A DNA stretch of 64,000 bases from Symsagittifera roscoffensis. Its lineage: Eukaryota; Xenacoelomorpha; Acoela; Convolutidae. Positions 58,831 to 64,000 of the stretch are shown here, piece after piece. The stretch is from the NCBI RefSeq assembly GCF_963678635.1, contig NC_087063.1, forward strand, positions 68,986,727 to 69,050,726, written 5' to 3'. Under the pieces are notes generated by a model. The model searched no databases, had not been told where the DNA came from, and worked only from the letters and a program-made list of their open reading frames with translations. The translations under genes were made by a program, and so were the position numbers. Position 1 is the first letter of the stretch; the number at the start of each line of letters is the position of its first letter.

Positions 58831-59106
58831 TGCCAGAAGGCTCAGCACCCCCGATCCGTGAACATTTTTGATGGTAGAGCGGAAAGCATGTTGTCTGGTC
58901 CAGGTGCAACGAGTCACATATTTCGGCCCACAGGTCTTGAAGGCAGAAATCTTCGGCCTCGCAACACAAACCCAGCATCATTTCAGCGACGTTTTCTCGA
59001 GTTCGCAAGTCGGTCAAGGACATGTCGAGGTCATCTAGTCCTTCCGGCATCACGAAGTCGGAATCCACGAATGATTGCTTCTCGGGCTCAAACGACTCGT
59101 CAAACA
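58826..59106 (-). CDS. Secreted cysteine-bearing protein, exon 2
   Basis: Entered after the acceptor TTTTTTTCCAG (ending at 59107) in phase 1, which matches the donor at 60441. The joined codon is GTG. Residues ~82-120 of the 174-aa protein are acidic. Six cysteines follow: C129-C130, C136, C145, C155 and C163. Spacing CC-x5-C-x8-C-x9-C-x7-C looks like a small disulfide-bonded domain. CC...C-x8-C recalls insulin A chains, but there the gap is x3 and no B chain is seen, so I do not claim kinship. The protein ends in SGK (a C-terminal Gly-Lys). The TAA stop sits inside AAATAAA. No known family recognised. Confidence 0.7.
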
Positions 59107-60440
59107 CTGGAAAAAAATCGGTTGGTTTAAAATTTGCAGTCGTAAATGCTCTGTTAGTTGTTTCTCTTAAGTAGAACATTTGCGAATTTTCCCCGATTTT
59201 GGCTGATCATCCTTGATTAAGAAACTGCTCATTAAAAAACTGATAGGAATTGATTTCTTATCACTTTAAATCCGCAATTATACTTTCCTAGCTTATTTCC
59301 CTAAAAATACACTTTTACAAAAAATTATTTTTTGCATGAGTTATGAAAGAAGTACAATAACAATTAGTTATTTATGATATTTTCAAAAAAAGTACCAATC
59401 AATTTTTCAACCGTCGCCTTCAGAACACATGGTAGCAAAAAGTAAAATACAATGATTTAAGAGACAAAAATTAAAATGAATGGTACAGAAACAAAAGTCG
59501 GTCCCTGTGGAACTAACACAGAACGTTCCGACTTCAAAAAACGCTTAAAAAAATTCGAACAAAAATCGTCTTTTTTTCAGAAATCGTGTTTTTTCAATTT
59601 TTTCAAGTTTTTTGCCAATATCACAACATCTGGAAAAAACTGTCTCTTGTGCCCTAGAACGATAATTCGACGAATGTTTCAACCCTTCAGATTAAAGGCG
59701 GATCTTGGATTTTTTCGGGATCTAGGATTCTTCGGTAGTGTGGGGGATGGGGGGGTATGGATTTTGAAAAAACAAGCCAAAAAAGGCTTAACAGGCCAAA
59801 ATTGTCAACTCAAAATAGCACAAAGGGGAGAGGGACCCTGTGGGTCGGCAGGGGGTCGAATCCCTGAGAAGAAAAAGCGTCCAACCCCCCAAACCCCCCC
59901 CCCCCCTAAATCCGCCCGTGCTTTAGATTAATATGATAATTGAAAAAACCAGCTGATCTCTATCGTTTCATAAATCTATTAGGAAAAAAAAATTATCATC
60001 TATTACGAAAAGTCTTTGTTTTTCTTAATTAAATTATGAAAAACGACAAGGGCAGAACCTTGCATTACCCGAAAACAAAACAAACAGTTTGTGATAAAAA
60101 ATGATTAAAATGTTCGAAAAAAAAAACATTTCTTATTCATATTACCCCCCAGATGCTATATGATATATTTTGCGTCTGGTAACGTATTAATAAGACCATA
60201 TTTTAATTTGGACAGATTTAAGCAACCGCATACCCTTTATTAGGGCAACACATATCGATATGTTTCCGATTTTGCTCAGCTCATCAATTGATTTTTTATT
60301 TTCGTTTTTATAATAGAATCTTCTGCATCTTTATGAGGTACCTACACGACTGCTTACTTAATACTTGCTATAAAAATAGGCTTAGAAAAAATTACGAGAT
60401 GAACTGATTGTAATTAATCAGTGAAAAAGAAGCAACTTGC
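59107..60440 (-). other. GC-AG intron of the secreted-protein gene
   Basis: 1334 bp between the GC donor and the CCAG acceptor. Contains a C-homopolymer near 59897-59909 and a polypurine block (~59822-59880) on the plus strand. The plus-strand 151-codon frame at 59476-59931 is Lys/Phe/Pro low complexity and not convincing. Confidence 0.6.
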
Positions 60441-60684
60441 CTGAACCGATGAAGTTTGTGTTTGGTCGTTTCATGACGTCAGTTTTACCCATGTGAAATC
60501 TTGCTAGAAGTCGCTGTGGTGTGCGAACGTTGCTGAATCTGCCTCCGTGGGACCAAACCCCGTAGTCCCTCTTTTCAAACCCACCCCAACCCGACTTGTG
60601 ACTCTTGCTAATGAAACCCTCCGAAATTAGGGAAAGAGATAATATCGTAACACATAGGAAAGCAAAATGCGAAATAGACGCCAT
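60441..60684 (-). CDS. Secreted cysteine-bearing protein, exon 1 (signal peptide, dibasic sites)
   Basis: ATG at 60684. Residues 1-22 are a textbook signal peptide (hydrophobic core FAFLCVTILSLSLI, then SEG). Lys-Arg pairs at 38-39 and 72-73 are prohormone-convertase-type sites and would release a ~32-residue basic, Gly/Arg/Phe-rich peptide (starting DYGVWSHGG) and a short N-terminal one (ending GWGGFE). The exon closes with TCAG|GCAAGT, a near-perfect donor except for GC in place of GT; GC-AG introns are a minor known class. Phase 1 matches the exon at 59106. The gene is probably a neuropeptide or growth-factor-like precursor, but I recognise no family. If the donor is wrong the frame ends at 60418. 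Confidence 0.7.
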
Positions 60685-61605
60685 TTTTAATTTTGAACTT
60701 GAACTTTGATTTTGATTTTATCGCACTTGTGGGCAAGAATAAAAGGGTTCCGTTAATGACGACTCTTTGGCCCCGAGAACATTTAGAATTGGTAATTTTG
60801 CATGACGTGCATGTGAAAGAAATCTGTTGTCAAAATGGTCAACCCCCTAGGCGACTGGCAGTGAATCTTAAAATGAGCTACTTGTTCGAGGCGAAAAAAG
60901 GCAGAGGAAATCGATCGATTTTAAAAAGTAAATTGCGCCCGCTAAGTAAAGTACCCGCGGATTAATTTTGTACAATTAGCATAAAATTATCCGGAGTTTT
61001 GTTTCGCTCCCGGCAATTCAATCCCGCTGACTGAAGGCTTGTGACAGGACGACGAAAAATGATATTTTTCATAAATCATACCTGTAAATCAATTCATCAG
61101 GCCACCTTATACTCTCGTTTCTTACATTTAATCAAACGGAACCAAAATTGGTTTCTGGTAAAATCTAATAATATTTGATTGCCTTTTTACCAGTCAAGTT
61201 GGCTTCACTATCCTTTTGCTTTAATTACTAATCCTGGGTATTTCAACCCAGGTCGCAATTACGTATGATAGTAGCTGACCGCGAAATTTGGAACCAATTA
61301 AATGAACAAAAGTCTGCCCAAAATAGAATTCATTTCATATTCTTGAAGTGTAGTTTTTCAGTGGGAAAATCAATACTTTCTTAGACATCTGTACAGTCAA
61401 ATTGAAATGATAAGACAACTGACGGAGAAACTGAAGTTTAATTTACCTTTTTTGGACTGAAGTTCAAAAGCTTCTAAGAGATCAAAAGCTGAAGGTGAAC
61501 AACTAAGGACCACAGAAAACAAAAACGACGATTTAATTCTGAATTGTTTAAAAATCACTTTTTAAATCTGAAAGAATCAAGACCTCTAAAAAATACTTTG
61601 GTAAT
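60685..61605. other. 5' flank of the secreted-protein gene
   Basis: Presumed promoter side of the minus-strand gene. A minus-strand GATAAAATC lies ~35 bp before the ATG, too weak to call. CCTGGGTATTTCAACCCAGG at ~61231-61250 is a hairpin resembling a tRNA T-arm (read on minus), but the rest of a tRNA is missing. The 90-codon plus frame at 60693 is probably chance. Confidence 0.4.
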
Positions 61606-61889
61606 ATGAAAACTCTAAAATATAGCAATTTACTTTCAATGCAATTTTGGTTGCAAGGCTATTTTCTTGCAAGATGTGAAAACCAATTGGATCAGTTTTT
61701 TCTAATATGGATGGGGGACAAACAGAAAAGACATGGTTTTATATCGGCATATCAAAGAGATAGCATCATTGTTGCAACTTTTGACGAAAGTAACGGCATA
61801 TTTGTGCTCGGGGACGTTTTTTCTTTAGACAAATTTCGACTTTTAACCAGAAGTTTTTAATGGAACTTTTTAATATCATCCGGAAATAT

Positions 61890-62300
61890 TAGTGCCCTGA
61901 GCTTAAAATAAAATATATATTTCAGTTGTGATTTTTTTTGTTAAGTTATGGGAGTTAAAGTTTGACATTCGGGCCAATTTTAGATAAATAATGCGCGATA
62001 TAATTAGAGCTTTTAACGCGTAAGCGGATATTTATTTCATTTTTGAAATCGTTCCAAATTGAATCGTAGCAGGCTATTTGGTTACTTAAAAATCTTTTAT
62101 ACACAAAATATATCAGTTTGTACTTCATATAATGGGTGGAGTTTCGTTAAAAAAAACATCTAAAAATTTGTTAAATTTCTTTTTTTATCTAAAAATTTTA
62201 TCAATTTTTTTTTGAAAGCAGACCTTGCTCCATAGAGCTTAAAAGGCATTCGGAACATTCAAGGCTTTGCTCTGATACGAGTAGTGTTGATTCTTTTCTG
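61890..62300. repeat. Diverged interspersed repeat family, copy 3
   Basis: Matches the left half of copies 1 and 2: CGGGCCAATTTTAGATAAATAATGCGCG, then TTTTAACGCGTAAGCGGATATTTA, then GAAATCGTTCCAAATTGAAT. The right half with GCGCGTTATC is missing. No ORF of note within; the 84-codon frame at 61606-61860 just to its left is unrecognised. Confidence 0.55.
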
Positions 62301-62875
62301 TTTTGATTGGTTTTATAACTAATTCTCAAACAGATTTTGAGATGAATTGAAGATTTTAAACAAATACTTTAAGCAAATACTTTAAAGTTCCACTGAAAGA
62401 CTTTTTGTGGTGTTCGACGAAACAGAAAAAAATCTCCAAAACTTTAGCAAGCATTTCAAGATGGTTTGACTGGATCAAGTCAGAACATTAATTGTATATT
62501 GATTCTGAGCTTTCTTTATTTTCTAATCATTCCAAAACCCTTTTTTTACCACGCACAATTTAGTAAAAAATCAATGTTTTGGTACATTTTTAATTACCTT
62601 ATTCGACATCAGAAACCAGCCAATCTAACGTTAATAGTATGTGCCGAAGTGATTAAATTGCTGTAGAATTACTATTTCTGAAACAACTAGTTTCCTACTG
62701 GCCTCAAAAAATATAGAGAACTAAAATATACGGGCAAAATCTAAACCATGTACAACTGCTTTATTTAGTACGACCAATTAGCTTGTTTTTGTTCAATTTG
62801 GACCGATTTTCTAGCGCGAGATAATTCCCTACGCACAAAAATTCACGGTACACCTTCAGCATCTTAACTATACTA

Positions 62876-63178
62876 CAGTGCTGATTAAATTTGTTCGCAG
62901 AAAAGTTGAAATTTTTTTTTTTCGCAAATTCGGTTGAATATCAACAAAAAAAGGCTAGGGACATAACTTGCTGAGAATATTAGCAGAATTTAAACGGTGC
63001 AGTTTGTTTTGTAAAGTTCAGGCTAAAAAATTTACACCAAAAACGAACAGTTTCAGAAGCACTTAGTCAATTAAAACTATCATCAAACCTAAGAAGTCAG
63101 TTACTATCAAATTTAAAGTCTTCATAAACTTGCTAAACCTCTAAGCAAGTTTTCTTTTCATAATTTAAATCGACACTC
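62876..63178. mobile_element. Diverged, shorter relative of the palindromic MITE
   Basis: Begins CAGTGCTGATTAAAT after TA (62874-62875) and ends ATAATTTAAATCGACACT before CTA. Internal blocks such as TTGCTGAGAATATTAGCAGAATTTAAACGGTGC and ACACCAAAAACGAACAG correspond, with ~70 percent identity, to the left arm of the 50421 element (TTGCTTAGAATTTCACCAGAATT, ACCCCAAAAATGGG). Only one arm plus terminus remains. Confidence 0.7.
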
Positions 63179-63179
63179 T

Positions 63180-64000
63180 ATCCGTAGCGTGCAAAAACTA
63201 GTCTTAAACTGGAGTACGGTTAATTTGGCAACTTTCAAACCTCGAGAATTTTACAACAGTTTTTCGAGATCCTTTCAAAATTGAGTTCAGCAAATTGGCA
63301 TGTTCAATGACGTATAACTTTTTCGACCCCTGCGCCACACTACCCAAACGGTCCTCTTTGATATTTTTTAAGGGCGTCCATTTTCGCCGATGACTCCAAA
63401 TTTTTTGTTACGAGGGGATGCGCAGCGAGTTGGCATGTTCGTTATGAAGATGCTACCTCCCAGAAATTACCCGAATAGCCCTTTTGACCTGTTTTTTTCC
63501 TCAAAGTTTGCCTGCACTTCAAAAATTTTTAACTAAACAAGGTCGTTATGAAGCTTAGAAAATCAATATGATTGACATATATAAAGGCTGATAAAAATGT
63601 TCCACAAATTTTGAAAACTCGGCCGTTTTGTTTTAAACTCGTTTTTGCTTTTCCCAATTTCTAAGAATATTTAGAAGAAGTTATGACAGGGATGTTTTTA
63701 ATTCAGGACCATTTCCAAAAGAAAATTGGGAGGAGACTGTGAATCCAACATGATATCTTCGTACTAACAAACATGATCGTACTAACATATCGCTATCAAA
63801 AATGGACCACAAATAAAATGCTCAATTAAAACTGAAAATGTTATTTTTGATGCTGAAAGCGTTAAACAAACCCCGCTAACATTAAAGCACCGAATTGAAA
63901 ACAAGCTAATTAGTTTAAGCTGGTTTTTTTTAAACACTTGAAATTTCCTATTAAGGGTCCGAACGTTATAGTTAAGCAAAATTTTTTCGATTAAAACCTA
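63180..64000. other. right-end noncoding stretch
   Basis: No supported gene. TTGGCATGTTC occurs twice (~63295 and ~63430). The frame on the minus strand at 63782-63979 is unrecognised. Confidence 0.45.

Noticed and set aside
58729-59130. 133-codon plus-strand ORF
   Set aside because: Arg/Ser-rich antisense shadow of the better supported minus-strand exon at 58826-59106.
59476-59931. 151-codon plus-strand ORF
   Set aside because: Low-complexity Lys/Phe/Pro composition, ends in a poly-C tract and lies in the intron of a minus-strand gene.
61225-61290. T-arm-like hairpin CCTGGG/CCCAGG on the minus strand
   Set aside because: The loop has eight bases and no matching anticodon or acceptor stems were found.

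Overview
This window is eukaryotic. It is AT-rich and sparse in genes, with introns bounded by a nematode-like TTTCAG acceptor, satellite DNA and many decayed transposable elements. An invertebrate metazoan is the best guess; a nematode or similar worm would fit, but nothing here identifies the species. I find two credible host genes, both on the minus strand and both with two coding exons whose splice phases match. One is a TRIM-family protein (RING, B-box, coiled coil, propeller-like tail; 641 aa) split by a 6.75-kb intron (13060 to 4380). The other is a 174-aa secreted, cysteine-bearing, possibly prohormone-like protein (60684 to 58826) whose intron has a GC donor.

Most of the rest is mobile or repetitive DNA. 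Positions 1-2765 hold three copies of a 957-bp tandem repeat. The TRIM intron holds a degenerate ~110-bp repeat cluster and two adjacent copies of a minisatellite-bearing element. Positions 14646-24895 are a 5'-truncated Ty3/Gypsy-type LTR retrotransposon. It has Gag zinc knuckles, a protease, a reverse transcriptase that has lost its YxDD box, RNase H, a long linker and an intact D,D-35-E integrase. After an acidic spacer the same Pol reading path continues (across frameshifts) into a macro domain, followed by a separate coiled-coil ORF of unknown function and an 895-bp 3' LTR. Positions ~25020-33320 are a second, A/C-rich, 5'-truncated Gypsy-like element whose integrase has lost its second catalytic aspartate. 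Downstream it carries a small membrane ORF and a very long broken ORF ending in an envelope-glycoprotein-like region with a membrane anchor, then further unassigned coding remnants.

Positions 35641-49265 hold a third Gypsy element on the minus strand (Gag at the right, integrase tail at the left). Its 3' half plus adjacent DNA is duplicated in tandem (35641-40894 and 40915-45739). Each duplicate also contains a foldback-like structure made of inverted arrays of ~20-bp repeats. Positions 49266-64000 hold non-autonomous DNA elements: a 711-bp palindromic Tc1/mariner-type MITE with TA target duplications and a shorter relative at 62876, an element with inverted ends around a ~30-bp minisatellite (51966-52911), and a diverged interspersed repeat family in three copies. 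No rRNA, confident tRNA, CRISPR array or bacterial-type gene was seen.

The most notable observation is the macro domain (an ADP-ribose-binding fold) encoded in frame with, or overlapping the end of, a retrotransposon Pol.
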